Assembly: GCA_020081605.1 (NCBI GenBank)
Contig: JAHREC010000049.1
Location: 3,906,001 to 3,970,000 of the forward strand
Direction: 5' to 3'
DNA from: Albifimbria verrucaria
Taxonomy: Eukaryota > Ascomycota > Sordariomycetes > Hypocreales > Stachybotryaceae
DNA length: 64,000 bases
This document shows, piece after piece, positions 47,425-60,050 of this stretch (position 1 is the first letter of the stretch; each line of letters opens with the position of its first letter). Made by a program: the position numbers and the translations under genes. The notes under the pieces were generated by a model, which ran no database searches, had not been told where the DNA came from, and worked only from the letters and a program-made list of their open reading frames with translations.

Positions 47425-49442
47425 TCACCACCTCAACCACTTGGGCGTTGCATACCTTTTGTATCTCTCTTCTTTACATCGTCTCCATCCCCATTTCAAT
47501 AGGCTTTCGGCATCGGCTCGCAACTTGAACTCTAAGCTTAAACCTCCCACCTAGAGTGGGTGCAGCGCGGTGCAGCCCGCAGCCTCATCGCCGTGGGCCA
47601 CTCTCTGCCCTCCGATTCCATCAGGGCGGGCCTTCGCCCTGAAGCTTAAGCCTTAGACGCTTGCAAGCGCCCATCGAAACTGAGTAAGAGGCCGTTGTAT
47701 TTAAGATAAAGGTCCACTGGAGCCGCCAACCAAACTTTGCTTGCTGGAGAAAAAAATGTTCGGAGTTTCTGTCGTTATTTACTTAATCTGTCTTTTGCAT
47801 TCCTTTATCCTCCTTCGAGTCCGAATGAGGCGTCTAATGATCATGATGAAAACTTGGACTTGTGAGTTGCTGGAGCGAGAGCCGTCGAGGGTGAGAAGAG
47901 CGAGAGTGTGAGGGGATATTGGGGACGGGTGCACGGGGCGGGCACAACAGTGTAGGGTTAATCAGTTTAGACGACTCTCAGCTTTTACCGGTTTCGATAA
48001 CCAGGTACACAGTCAATATGTACGCGGGCTTTTCTTACGACTTGAATCCTACTGGCTCTTGTTCTGGTTGTGACTGCCATGCCGTGTCCCGATCTGTTCG
48101 CATTGGAACGCAACTATCTACGCTGGCTGCATACTAATCTTCAGGCGTTATCTCCACCCATTTGCGCGTGGCCGCAAGCCCACGATCCCAATGCTGTAGT
48201 GTGCCAGGATCATGTCTGCTCAAGGACGATTAAACGAGACAGACCACACGTGCTGATCCCCTGCCCTTGTCCTTCTGCCCGCACGCTGCCCCTCTCGTGA
48301 ATGATAAGAGCTCAATATTTGCAGCGAAATGGACATCATATTGACGTTGCCTCACCGCTATATTGCCTATACCAGCTCATTTCGCCCAAGCCTCGTCTCG
48401 TTTTGTCTGCATTGCTGCCCTTTGTGGATCTGTATTGGTGAAGAAAACTTGGCACGCGTCTAATTTACATAATCCAACAAGCCACTGCAGGACTGCAGCA
48501 ATCGGAATACGGGTTACAAATCTGGGTGCTTTATGCAGTTCGTTCCTTTACCATGGCGCTGTCTTCTGGTGCATGTTGCGGCCTGCATTCTTCAACTCAG
48601 GCATAGGGTAGACGAGGTCCCACTGAGGAAGAGAAGCGATTCCCACGGTATCTGTTAATTTTAAACGGTGTCTCAGCTAAGTTTGCATCGAGCCACCTAA
48701 GACCCGGTAGGGACTGAAACTTCAGAGGCGTTCACACCAAATAACATGTGAGGATGTACTCTGTAGCAGACACCACCACTCAATGTCTCATTCCGCCACG
48801 ACCTGCACGCGATATACTTGTTCGTATCCCAGACCGGCCCGACTTGATAAGAGATGCAACGGAAATGACACATCCATAGACATGCAGAAGTTTGGTTGAG
48901 ACACGGCTACCAAAGTTCCGTGAGCGGCTGAGGAGGCTGCCTGCACAGGGCGCTTCAGTCTCATGGAAAGACTCAGGAATATGCTTAGTTCCACATGGTT
49001 TCCACCTGAATCTTATCTAGCCTGCCGACCAATCCAAATTCTCACCTTGCTTGGTATCAATCTCATATTCTCGCCGACTTTCCCTCCTCAGTTTGCAGCT
49101 ATGAGGCGCACGCCGTGTGCCCTTCTGTCTTGGGTAAAACCGCTGTGAATTTATTGCTATTGGACCGACCGACTTGTCACACGCATCGACAATCTCCTAG
49201 CTCATCGCGGAGGAAAAGCTCAGGGTGCACGGAGCCTCCGTAAGCGCTTGACGCCTCTTACATTCCATCCTGTCTAGAGCCCCTCACACCTCTTCCCCCT
49301 CTCTCGTGAGACGTGTGCAATCATTGGGGAACCAACAGGAGAACCTTGTCATGGGTGATGTGCTTCAAAAAATGATCTATTATGTATGCATGCAAGTCTA
49401 ACCTCATGAAATCGGAACTCTATGAACAGTGGTCCAGCCTGC
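47425..49442. other. Convergent intergenic region (2.0 kb)
   Basis: No gene is supported. The first 250 bases hold a hairpin and a palindrome (listed separately). The rest has only short frames of no recognisable kind. Confidence 0.45.
47621..47642. terminator. Perfect hairpin downstream of the dehydrogenase
   Basis: TCAGGGCG and CGCCCTGA form an 8-bp perfect stem around a six-base loop, about 200 bases after the stop codon. A 12-base palindrome, CGCTTGCAAGCG, follows near 47658. The hairpin may lie in the 3' untranslated region; a termination or stability role is inference, and eukaryotic genes do not use intrinsic terminators of the bacterial type. Confidence 0.35.
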
Positions 49443-52136
49443 TTAGTCGAACTTAGGTACATCGTACATGTCATCGGGATCTGCGACTCAGTGGTTAGCA
49501 TCCAGTGTTCTATAAAGACGGCCAAGTGAAAACATACCTTTTCCATGGGTAAGGATATAATCCCTTGTCTCCTTCTTCCTCTTCTCGATATCTTGCAGAA
49601 CCGCGTCCGCTTGGTCCTTGATCTTATCATTCTGCTGAGAAGCAGCCTTGATAGCCCTCGCGGCTAGGTCAAATCGGCTTACACAGTTCTCCAGCATCAT
49701 ATCAAATGGTGTTGTTGTGCTACCCTCTTCCCTGTATCCTTCGATGCTCATGCGCTGTAGATTGGGTCTGCCAAACAGCAAGCCCTGCAGCTCAGTAGCA
49801 TATCCGTGATAGTTGAAGCACACAGGCTTGTCTTCAGTGAAAAGCTCGATGAATCTATCGCGGCTCATTGAGTGGGGATGGCGAGACTCTGCTGCAACGA
49901 TGAACAGGTCTGTCACGTTGACAACTCGGACTCTCAGGTCTGGCATAAGTGTCTTTAATAGCTCGGCAGCCTTGATCACCTCGAAGTTGACTTCCACGCC
50001 GATACCGACAAGCACCACGTCAGGAGACTTGCCCTCATCCGTAGAAGCAAACTTCCAGATAGAAGCACCCAGCTTGCAGTGTTCTGCAGCCTCGTCACGA
50101 GAAAGGAATACGGTAGTGGGCTGCTTAGAACCAATCATCAGGTTGACATAATTCTTCGATTTGAGGGCGTGATGCACAGTGCTCAGGAAGCAGTTGGCAT
50201 CCGGTGGAAGATAGACTCTGGCGACCTCAGCCTTTAAGTTGAGCACAGCACCGATGAACGACGGGTTCTGGTGCGAGAAGCCATTGTGTTCCTGGCGGGT
50301 CCACGTGCTCGTCTCAATGTAGTTGATGGAGCTCAAGTCACCTCGCCATGGGACCTGACGGGCAATCTTGTTGAATTTGGAGTATTGGACCATCATGGTG
50401 TGGACAATGCCGAGGAATGATTCGTAACTGGGGAACACCGCAGTGCGACCGGTGAGAGTATAGCCTTGCATAAAGCCCTGGCACTGGTGTTCTGACAGAA
50501 CCTCGATCACTCGTCCGCCCTTGGCACGGGAGTATTCATCCCACTGGAAGTTTCTGTTTGTGTGGTTCAAGATGGCATTGAGTTTGTTACTCTCCAACTC
50601 ATCTGGCGAGAACATGCGAAAGCTCTTTGGGTTGTCTGTCGCCACCTTGTCGAAGAACGTACCTGTGACCTTCATGCTGCTCGTGTCCTGACCCTTCTCC
50701 ACGGTAAAGGCCTTCCAGTCAGGCAGATTCAGTGGTTTGTATGGATCATAAGATTGCTTGAATTGACCAAGCCTCTTCTCGTTGTTCTTGGGAAGAATGT
50801 TAACGATGCTGTCGGCAGGCTTTCCATCCGGCAGCAGGCGGTGTGCATCGTAGCTCTGGAGCCAGTCTTGCAAGATTTTGAGGTGCTCCTCGTCCTGGTT
50901 GGCCTTGGGCACGGGAATTTGATGAGAGTGGAATGAGCCCTCAATGAATTGACCGTCGACCTTTTTCGGGCCTGTCCATCCCTTTGGAGTACGCAGGACA
51001 ATCATAGGCCAGCGCGGCTTGACGATGGGCTTGCCTTCACGGGCAGCCTTCTGGATCTTCTTGATCTCTGCAACAGACCACTCCAGAGCACTTGAAAGTT
51101 CCACATCAATCTCGTCGAGAGTCTCTACAATCGCCACCTGGTAGCCGTAGCCGGAGAAGAGAGTCACCAACTCCTTGTTGTCCATGCAGCCGAAAACGGT
51201 GCGCTCGCTGATCTTGAAGCCGTTGACATGAAGAATAGGAATGACGGCACCAGACTCGGCGGGATCTAAATACTTGTAAGAGTGCCAGGCGCTATACTCA
51301 AGGTTAGTATCGTACGAAGAACTTGAACTGGGAAACGTACGTAGCTGTCGGTCCACTTTCCGCCTCTCCGTCACCAACAATGCAGGTAACGATTAAATCG
51401 GGGTTGTCCATGACTGCACCAAACGAAACAGACAAAGCATAGCCAAGCTCGCCACCTTCATGAATGGAGCCTGGAGTTTCAGGGTTGATATGGCTATCCT
51501 CCGGTTAGACTTATCTGCCACGATTGGAACAAAACGCTTCGCATACCTTGGGAAGCCCTTGGGCACGGAGAATCCTGTGATCAGGTTTCGTAGGCCATCC
51601 TTGCCAATTCCATAGCGGTCGGGATAAAACCTCTGCAGAGAACCCTCAAGATAGAGGGCAGCTAATGCGGCAGGAGCACCGTGGCCTGGGCCGATAACGT
51701 AAATCATATCCATATCATGATTGCGGATGAGAAGATTGAGATGAGACCAGACAAGGATAAGACCAGGGCAGGTACCCCAATGGCCTATACGGTAAGGTCA
51801 GTAGAGTCAAGGTTGCGGGTGTGAGAATGCACTGACCCAGAAGTCTAGGCTTCACATCTTCCAACTTCAAGTCTCTGTCTATTAAAACATCGTCCTTCAA
51901 AAGATCATAGCTACGGCCAAGGTCAGCGCATATCACCACCAGGGGCATACGAAGCTGCGGCGTAGCCACTCACCAGCCGCAATGTAGCACGCTGCGCTCT
52001 GGAAATCCTTCAACGACCGCACAACATCTTCGTCCAGCTTGGTCTTCTCTGGCTTCGCTACCAAATCCAAAGTCTGCTCCGGAAGGTGACTGGGCAGCGG
52101 CGGCGGGTTAGGCCGATCGATCTCTTCCCCAGGCAT
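49443..52136 (-). CDS. Xylulose-5-phosphate/fructose-6-phosphate phosphoketolase
   Basis: A thiamine-diphosphate enzyme that splits xylulose-5-P (and often fructose-6-P) with phosphate to acetyl phosphate and a shorter sugar phosphate. Family landmarks are [34 protein letters not shown], the ThDP/Mg motif [29 protein letters not shown] and SYESFLGIV. Introns lie at about 51911-51973, 51785-51836, 51494-51546, 51292-51340 and 49481-49537. The last intron leads to a short final exon ending [10 protein letters not shown]. The frame breaks once, at AAAA 51899-51902 (plus view); one base gives MIFLKDDVL. The length, about 806 residues, is normal. Acetyl phosphate from this route can feed acetate and acetyl-CoA. 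In Metarhizium a phosphoketolase has been linked to growth in insects (established knowledge, quoted from memory). Confidence 0.94.
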
Positions 52137-53633
52137 GATATGATGTCTTGCAGCCGAGTTGGTGAAGGTGTCTCTGGGGTCTTCAACAGGGGTTAATGTT
52201 CACAACTCTGTTATTGCGGAATGCTACAGAGAACCAAAAATAACTAAAATCTCATAAGATGAATAGAATGAGAGACCGGAGAATCCAGTTTCAGGTTGTC
52301 TGAGAGATTGCAGGAGACATAGATCCTGTTATGCTAACCAACCGGCTGCTAAGGCGTCGATGACGTATATGACGTGGCCATGATGGGTCCCACGTGCAAA
52401 GCGCAACGGGTTTTCTGGACAGGAGCTCACTATGAGGGAAACATGACAACGGCTACTATTATTAACAGCAAATAATTAAAATATCACTGTAATGCCATAT
52501 GAATTGTTTTGTATTTGAGTTTGGTGCATGTATGAATGCCTATGTTCAAGTTGCCTTAGAGAAGCCACACTGAGCTTCATACAAGTGGGCGATGATCACC
52601 ATGGGATTTTGGACAATCTAGGATAATAAGACGATGACTGACCGGTCTCTCGGTGCTGTGAATAGTGCATCGGCGATCAAATAAACGGTAGCGATCACCA
52701 AAGACAAGCGGATCGCTGTTCGGACAAATACCTCGGCAACCCCACGCTCTCGCCGTTGCTCATCGTGTGTTGCTGATGATGCTCGACAAGACAGGTCCTG
52801 GTTCCATACGTCTCCACAGTTTCAATGACAAGCTTGCCAAGCAACTAGTCTCTTACTGTACTCTGGGGGTCACGGCAATTATGGGACACAATGGGATAAC
52901 CAGGCCGCCGTATCTTTGGCATATCATTTACAGAATGGGATAATGGCTTCATCTTGGTAATCACATCAGAAAGTGCGATTCCCTTCGCCACTGCATCTCC
53001 TCGCAAGGTTCGGCCTTTTCCTTAGCAGCAGCCGAGTGGCTAGCCTGGGTGATGGGAACAAGAGCCTCATCTCGATCAAAACTCCCCAATCAAATCTACG
53101 CAATTTCAATCTCATGGCAAGCTCGTGGCGTGGCACCCTCGTCTTTCGAATAATGTGGGGCGCAATCATTTCTAGAGCCTCGAACTGTCAACGCCACGCT
53201 TGTCCAATTATCATCGCCGGACGAAGTTCGACGCGCGACGCAACGTGGCGAGCGACATGGGCAGCCCAGTTAAAGTAAGGAACCAGATGGCCCTGGGGCC
53301 TGTGCTTCTGAAACTTCACGGATGAATTTGCCAATCCAATTGCCGACATTGGCTGGATCCATGTGCCGGGAGAGAGTCGTTGACGTCAGGCACAGGTGGG
53401 CAGACATGTTGTTCGCGGACGCATTATCGTTGACGTCAAGCATCGCAGTAGCCGATTCCAAATCGTCCTTTTTATGGGTTCGAGCTGTCAGAATGGTTGC
53501 ATCGATGGGGCAGATCTGTGACGGGTGAAGAATACAAAGACCAAGACCGCCATCCAATCTTGATGGTGTTGCACGCATATGACCTATCCGCAACTCCATT
53601 GAACCAACAAAGGCGGTTTGCAAATCAATCACA
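52137..53633. other. Divergent promoter region (1.5 kb) of phosphoketolase and catalase
   Basis: Both start codons face away from this region, so it must carry both promoters. Frames inside are short shadows on both strands (for example 53270-53692 minus overlaps the catalase start). No recognised site is claimed. Confidence 0.45.
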
Positions 53634-55903
53634 ATGTCGTCGATAGTACCCGAGCCCGTCAAGAATGCCTTCCGAGGCGATGCTTCCGCCAAGCATCACC
53701 AGCTTCAGGCCAACATTGTTGAGCCTACACAAGATACCCGAATCACATCTGACTTCGGCACGAAGCAGACCAACACAGACGACTGGCTGCGTGTAAACAG
53801 AGATGACCAGATTGGGCCTTCATTACTGGAGGATCCTTTCGGCCGCGAGAAGGTATGTATAGTCGTGTTCATGAGCAATTCAGTAGGTCAATGCTAACCT
53901 GGATGAATAGATCCACCGTTTCGACCACGAGCGTATTCCCGAGCGAGTTGTGCACGCCCGCGGAACTGGCGCCTTTGGAAAGTTCACTCTTTTCGAATCT
54001 GCCGAGGACGTCACCTCTGCTGGAGTCTTGACCGACACCAGCCGCGAGACCCCGTCTTCCTGCGTTTCTCGACTGTGCTTGGAAGCCGTGGTTCGGCTGA
54101 TACCGTCCGTGATGTTCGTGGTTTCGCCGTCAAGTTCTACACCAAGGAGGGTAACTGGGATATCGTTGGCAACAACATCCCCGTCTTCTTCATTCAGGAT
54201 GCCATGAAGTTCCCCGATGTCATCCACGCCGGAAAGCCTGAGCCGCACAACGAAGTTCCTCAGGCCCAGTCGGCGCACAACAACTTCTGGGACTTCCAGT
54301 TTATGCATCCCGAGACGACACACATGTTCATGTGGGCCATGTCTGATCGCGCCATTCCCCGTTCATACCGCATGATGCAGGGTTTCGGTGTCAACACCTT
54401 CACCTTGATCAACGCCAAGGAGAGCGCTCTTTCGTCAAGTTCATCTTCACCCCCGAGCTTGGTGTACACTCCCTGGTTTGGGACGAGGCTCTCAAGCTGG
54501 CTGGTCAGGACCCTGATTTCCACCGCAAGGATCTTATGGAGGCCATTGAGAACGGTGCCTACCCCAAGTGGAAGTTTGGTATTCAGGTCATCCCCGAGTC
54601 CAAGGAGCACGACTTCGACTTTGACATCCTTGACGCCACCAAGGTGTGGCCCGAGGAGCTCGTCCCTGTCCGCTACATTGGTCAGCTTGAGCTGAACCGT
54701 AACGTTGACGAGTTCTTTACCGAAACTGAGCAGGTTGCCTTCTGCACGAGCCACATTGTTCCCGGCATCGGCTTCTCCGACGACCCTCTCCTGCAGGGCC
54801 GCAACTTTTCTTACCACGATACCCAGCTTTCACGACTTGGCGTTAACTGGCAGGAGCTGCCCATCAACAAGCCTGTCTGCCCTGTTATGAACTTCAATCG
54901 TGATGGTGCCATGCGCCACACCATTTCCAAGGGCAAGGTCAACTACTGGCCCAACCGATTCGAGGCCCAGCCTCCGGCCACCAAAGAAGAGGGTGGTTAT
55001 GTCGATTACCCAGCAAAGGTGAACGGCATCAAGGAGCGCGCTAGGAGCTCCAAGTTCAAGGAGCACGTCAACCAGGCTCAGCTTTTCTTCAACTCACTTT
55101 CTGAAGTTGAGAAGTCCCACGTGAAGGCTGCTCTGTCCTTCGAGCTCGACCACTGTGACGAGCCTGTTGTCTACGAGCGTATGGTGCAGCGCATTGCTGA
55201 AATCGATCTTGCACTTTCTCAGGAGGTTGCCGAGATGGTCGGAGGACCTGTGCCCAAGGAGGCTCGCAGACAGAACCACGGCCAAAAGGCAAAGAACCTG
55301 AGCCAGATGGATCTTCTACCCGAGAAGCCCACAATTGTTTCTCGACGTGTTGCAATTATCATTGCTGACGGTTACGACCCCATCGCTTTCAACGCAATGT
55401 ACGGTGCCTTGAAGGCTGCCCAGGCTCTTCCATTCGTCATTGCTCCCCGCCGCTCGGCAATCTACGCTGCTGGTGAGGATCGCTCATCAAGCAAGGGTAT
55501 TGTGCCGGACCACCACCTTGAAGGCCAGCGCAGCACCATGTTCGATGCCATCTTCGTCCCTGGAGGTGATGAATCGATCGCTACGCTGTCCAAGAACGGA
55601 CGCGCGCTGCACTACGTCCGCGAGGCTTTCGGCCATCTCAAGGCCATCGCGGCAACTGGCGCTGGTGTCGACCTGGTCAACAAGGCTATCCAGCTGCCCG
55701 AGGTCACCATCTCGTCGACCGGCGAGGCTGTGGAGAGCTACGGTGTAGTGACGATGAGGGATGCTGACCACTCCAGCTTCGGCGAGGTGGTTGAGGTTGC
55801 CAAGAACTCAAAGGGATTCCTGGAGAAGTTCGTGTATACACTTGGCCAGCACCGTTGCTGGGCTCGTGAGCTTGAAGGTCTGAACACCCAGGTGGCGTAC
55901 TAA
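53634..55903 (+). CDS. Large-subunit haem catalase with C-terminal DJ-1/PfpI-like domain
   Basis: Breaks down hydrogen peroxide. The active-site His is in [17 protein letters not shown], the conserved Asn in [12 protein letters not shown], and the haem-ligand Tyr in [14 protein letters not shown]. The C-terminal 170 residues (from about 55335, [16 protein letters not shown] to [11 protein letters not shown] and [11 protein letters not shown]) form the class I glutamine-amidotransferase/DJ-1-like domain that marks long catalases; the usual nucleophile Cys position reads ATGAG here, so it is unlikely to be catalytic. One intron is at about 53853-53910. The frame breaks at CCCC 54050-54053 (before [14 protein letters not shown]) and GG 54419-54420. 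One base at the latter gives KGERSFVKF, exactly the family motif. No signal peptide is seen (starts [13 protein letters not shown]), so it is probably cytosolic or peroxisomal. Length is about 737 residues. Confidence 0.94.
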
Positions 55904-56991
55904 AGAGTATTTGGTATTATGGACAGATTGGAGTTTGTGTAATTATTCATCACGGCTAGGGCCCTTATGTGCATATAGTGCTCTGCTAGATGCCTGCTTC
56001 CCTTCATAAGTGGATGCAATGGCTCAGCAGTTAATGACTTAAATGAAGGCAAATTTACCAGCATTTACCATCACCGCCTTTCTGTGTTCTCGTGATCAAT
56101 AGCTCGGCAGTTAATCAATCATTTACCCTCGCCTCTGTGACCCCAATCATGAATAAACAAACACACAGCAGCGTTACTTGTCACCCAAGCATTGTCCGTA
56201 GCCCATTATCCAATAGGAAGACGCAATCCCGTCTCCTCCAGGATCAGGGTGGGATTGAAGGATTTCCTGGCCGAATGGTGCATGATTTGCAGCATGAAGC
56301 AGGTATTAAATGGTGCCAAGCGCAGCCATTGACCTGACATGCTCGTCGTTCAAGGGTGACTACCAATGAGAGTACGGGACATCCATATTATAACCGTTCA
56401 TGTCTCTCGTTCTCTCCGCATTTACATGGGTTCTCATCGCTGGGCCAGTAACTGCCATTCCACCCCTCAATCTCACATTCCATGAATGCGGAGGATCATC
56501 TGCGAGCACTCCGGCTTGATCACCCTGGAAACAAACATGATTCGATAGGCTCAGTCTGTGCCACTGGGTTACTTTGCATAGTGAGGTGGTATTCTTTCCG
56601 CACCTCCCACATACTGAAACCAATCGCCAAAGCTCCAATCACTCCTGTGCCAATGGAGCCACAGAAGTTGGCTGTTAGACAGGAAAATATGACCGGATCA
56701 CCAGGGCCGTTCGTGAATCCCTGTCTCGGTGCTGCCGTTCTTCGCTGCACTTATTACTGCTACTCATCCCAAAACTCTCACGAGTCTGGCCCTCAACCGC
56801 GCTGCCCCGTCAAGGCTTCTGCCTTGGGCTTGCACTTTAAGACTCGAATTCTCTGCGGAAACAATTCAGCTACCTTTCGCTTTTGAGAAAGTTTCTGCAG
56901 GACTCTTGGCCTAAAGGGTCGTTACTTGCCTTCCTGTGCGAGATTCTAGTTAACATTGGAACCCAAACGAAAAGGCACCGACTCATTCAAG
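55904..56991. other. Intergenic region (1.1 kb)
   Basis: This region lies between the catalase stop and the start of the flavin oxidase. No frame is convincing; a helix-rich minus frame at 56520-56750 lacks context. It should hold the oxidase promoter. Confidence 0.4.
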
Positions 56992-58544
56992 ATGGGCCAA
57001 AGTCCGAGCAGCTTGAAATGTGCATCGCACGCCTGTGCGGGAACGCAGTCTCTTGCATGGGAACTCACACCGACCCTTTTACGAGCTGAATTGGGCATCA
57101 CGTCGCAATCTTGACATTCCGCAATACTCTGACATCGTGTACCGTCCTGCTACCGCGGAAGATGTAGCTGCCGCTGTTAAATGCGCCTACGATAATCACG
57201 CAACTGTGCAAGCCCGTTCGGGAGGGCACTCGTTCGGGTATATTTATCCTATCCCTTCATGAAGACTTTTGTTTGGATACACTGCGAAGATTGGATATTG
57301 ACCTGCAGTAGAAACCATGCCATGGCACTCAAGGGCGGACTGATGATTGACCTTCAACATCTCAAGGACTTTGCAATCGACGATAAAACCTGGGTCGCAC
57401 GACTTGGCAGCGGACTTCTTCTAGGAGAGATAGATGAACAACTGCATAAAAATAAAAGAGCAATGGCGCATGGCACTTGTCCGTCCGTCGGTATTGGAGG
57501 TCATGCTTCGGTTGTGAGTAGCCCATTTTCTTCGGAAATCTAGCAACGTCACCAGCACCGTGTAACTGACACATACCAGGGCGGTCTTGGACCAATGTCT
57601 AGAATGTGGGAAGCGCTCTGGATCAAGTCCTCGAAGTCGAAGTCGTTACGGCAGACGGAGAGATCAGACGGGCCAACGAAACACACAACACAGACTTGTT
57701 CTGGGCCATTCGCGGAGCCGGCCCAAGCTTCGGTATTGTGACTGAATACGTTGTTAAGACTCACGCAGCCCCAGGCGAGATTGTTGAATACACCTACAGC
57801 CTCAGCTTTGGTACACAAAAAGAGATGATACCCATCTACAAGAAGTGGCAGGCTCTAGCATCCGACCCAGAGCTTGACCGGCGCTTCTCTTCACAGTTCA
57901 TCGCTCAGCCATTGGGCGCCCTTATTACCGGTACATTCTACGGCAGTGAAGCCGAGTTCAAAGCCACAGGCATCCTAGAAAAACTGCCCAAGGGCTCGAA
58001 TATCTCTTTTGACATCTTTGATTGGAAGGCAGACCTCGTGCATCAAGCTGAGCTGGCAGGCCTGGCCCTTGCCGGGATCCCCATCGCCTTCGATACCAAG
58101 TCGCTCGCCATACCACAAGAGAACCTTCTTGATGATGACCAAATAGAAACACTGTTCACGTATATGGATCAAAAGAAGTGGCTTGGGCTACTCTGGGTTG
58201 TCATTTTCAACACGGAGGGCGGCGCGATGGGTGATCGCACGAATGATGAGACAGCGTACTCTCATCGCGACTCGGTCATCATGTATCAATCGTACGGCAT
58301 CGGCATTACCAAAGTCTCACAGAGGACGCACGAGTTTATCGGCGGTGTGCATGAGTCGATGCAACTCGGTGGTGCGAACCACACCTATGTTGGTTATATC
58401 GCCCCAGGCATGGACCGGGCTTCAGCGCAGGAGTTCTATTGGGGTAAGAACCTACCACGCCTGCGGGAGCTCAAGAGCAAATGGGATCCTCGTGATATCT
58501 TCCGAAATCCTCAGAGCATTGAGCCGTTGAAAAACACCGAGTAA
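56992..58544 (+). CDS. BBE-like FAD-linked oxidase (6-hydroxynicotine oxidase type)
   Basis: A flavoenzyme of the FAD_binding_4/BBE family. The flavin-attaching histidine lies in QARSGGHSFG, the FAD domain continues with GGLMIDLQHLKDF and GIGGHAS...GGLGPMSRMWGSALD, and the C-terminal BBE motif is YWGKNLPRLRELKSKWDPRDIFRNPQSI. Introns lie at about 57238-57308 and 57514-57579. The frame breaks at AAA 57016-57018, TTTT 57077-57080 and GGG 57608-57610; single bases give the family start DPFYELNW and WGSALD. The start is the ATG at 56992 (MGQSPSSLK), matching relatives that begin MGQ. No signal peptide is seen, so it is cytosolic. Relatives oxidise alkaloids, sugars or secondary-metabolite intermediates; the substrate cannot be told. 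Length is about 470 residues. Confidence 0.9.
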
Positions 58545-58735
58545 GCTAGATTTCCCTCATTGTGCACCAAGTAGATGAAGGAGGCTGGCCCAATAAGTGG
58601 AGAGTCTTGGAGACACAGGCTTGCGATGCAAATATTGAACAGTTGAACTGGGCTAGGAGAGTGGTGTTAGATATAAGGAAGCCTACTTATTAGTCTTACA
58701 TGTTGCTCAAGTCATTCATCAAATCAGTCACAGAG
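58545..58735. other. Short convergent intergenic stretch
   Basis: About 190 bases between two stop codons. No feature beyond the gene ends is seen. Confidence 0.3.
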
Positions 58736-59490
58736 CTACGCCTTCACAGCCTGTATACCTTTCATGATCAGCCATCCAGCCAGAAGAGTATGCGTCCAGC
58801 CACCCAACCCCGTTTCTAGCAGAGTTGGCTTTTCGGTCCTTCTCCTCCACATCCATGTCTCATTGATGAATACCAAGTTTCCGTTTCCAACGCGTTCAAC
58901 CTCCGCAAGAATCAGTCCGTTAGGTACGTGGCCTGGATATGACGGCGGTGCTTCTATGATGAGCTCAACACGCTCTGTGTTTCGCGCCTGGTCTTGACCG
59001 CGGTATGAGACCTTGTAAACTCCATTCACAATGTCGCCCTGCTCAAACGCAAGGCCTTGGATCCACGCCGCGTCGAATGTGCGCTTGCAGTCAGGTTCAA
59101 GAAGTGATCGAATGAGGAACGCCTGAGGTGTTGAAGCGAACGCCTTTTGAGCAGCCGACGCATACACCTGTAGCACCTGCGAGAGGTATGATTCTGGGTT
59201 CTCTGAAGCGGTGATGGTAAGGCTGGATGGTGATATCGGATGAGATACGACTCGCTCGTAAGCGAGTACCCACGTTGAATCATCCGACCTCACATCATCG
59301 GGGAGGCTACGGGAAGCTGAAGCTTGGAAGTGTCTTTTTCAAGCTCTTTGCTTTTGCGGACTCCCGTTATAGATTTTGTGTTGCGTCTCACCGTGTGCGA
59401 CAGATAGGCGAAATAAGCAATTGACAGCAGTGCAGGAGTAGACACCACGGCAACGACCGTGTTGCGAGATGGGAACCAGTTGGACGACAT
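58736..59490 (-). CDS. Membrane-anchored conserved hypothetical protein
   Basis: An N-terminal helix (TVVAVVSTPALLSIAYFAYL) anchors the protein, with a basic patch (RRNTKSITGVRKSKELEK) after it. The rest is a soluble domain of about 180 residues beginning STWVLAYERVVSHPISPSSLTITA and ending with ETGLGGWTHTLLAGWLIMKGIQAV; the last segment may be a second membrane or amphipathic helix. The two parts lie in different frames; one extra base in GGGG 59300-59303 (plus view) joins them as ASPDDVRSDDSTWV. I do not recognise the family or a catalytic motif. Start at the ATG at 59490; about 250 residues. Confidence 0.7.
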
Positions 59491-60050
59491 TTTGCGGATT
59501 CAAAGGCTAGGCCTTGAGATGTTGCGTGAGTTCACAAAGTTCAAAGCTGGTGAAGAGAGGTGAGAAATAAATTGCTTCGTCGTATTTCTATCGTATTCTT
59601 TCATGACTCAAGCCAAGCCAGGGTCACAACTGCTTACCCTAGACATGTACCCCGGGGTCAATTGTAAGTCATGAAGCGGAGGACTAACATACCACACCTC
59701 ATGCTTTCATATCGTCGCCTAAAGTATTGAATGCTTCAATTTAGGGTTAAAATTAACATCATTGTATCATGAGTATGTTGCCATACATGAAATACACTGG
59801 TGTTGTAAATATATCCTTTAAGAATCTTTCTTGGACTCCTGTCGCTGGTCTCATCTCCCGTTGTTGGCCTTGTTCCTCACCAAGTAGCCCCTAGACAGGT
59901 TCTATTAGCCTCAAATACTTGGTTTCAGCATATCGCAGTTTTCTCCAACAGCATCCATCTAATATGGACACCCTCACCTGAGGTTGAGGATATATCTTCA
60001 CTATACCTCAGGCTGCCTGAACTACTCTATTCCTGCAGCCGCATCTGGTT
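59491..60050. other. Intergenic stretch (560 bases)
   Basis: This stretch lies upstream of the membrane-anchored gene and downstream of the WD40 gene. AT-rich; no coding or structural feature is seen. Confidence 0.4.

Noticed and set aside
49443..52136. Phosphoketolase as bacterial contamination
   Set aside because: It contains five spliceosomal introns with normal fungal borders.
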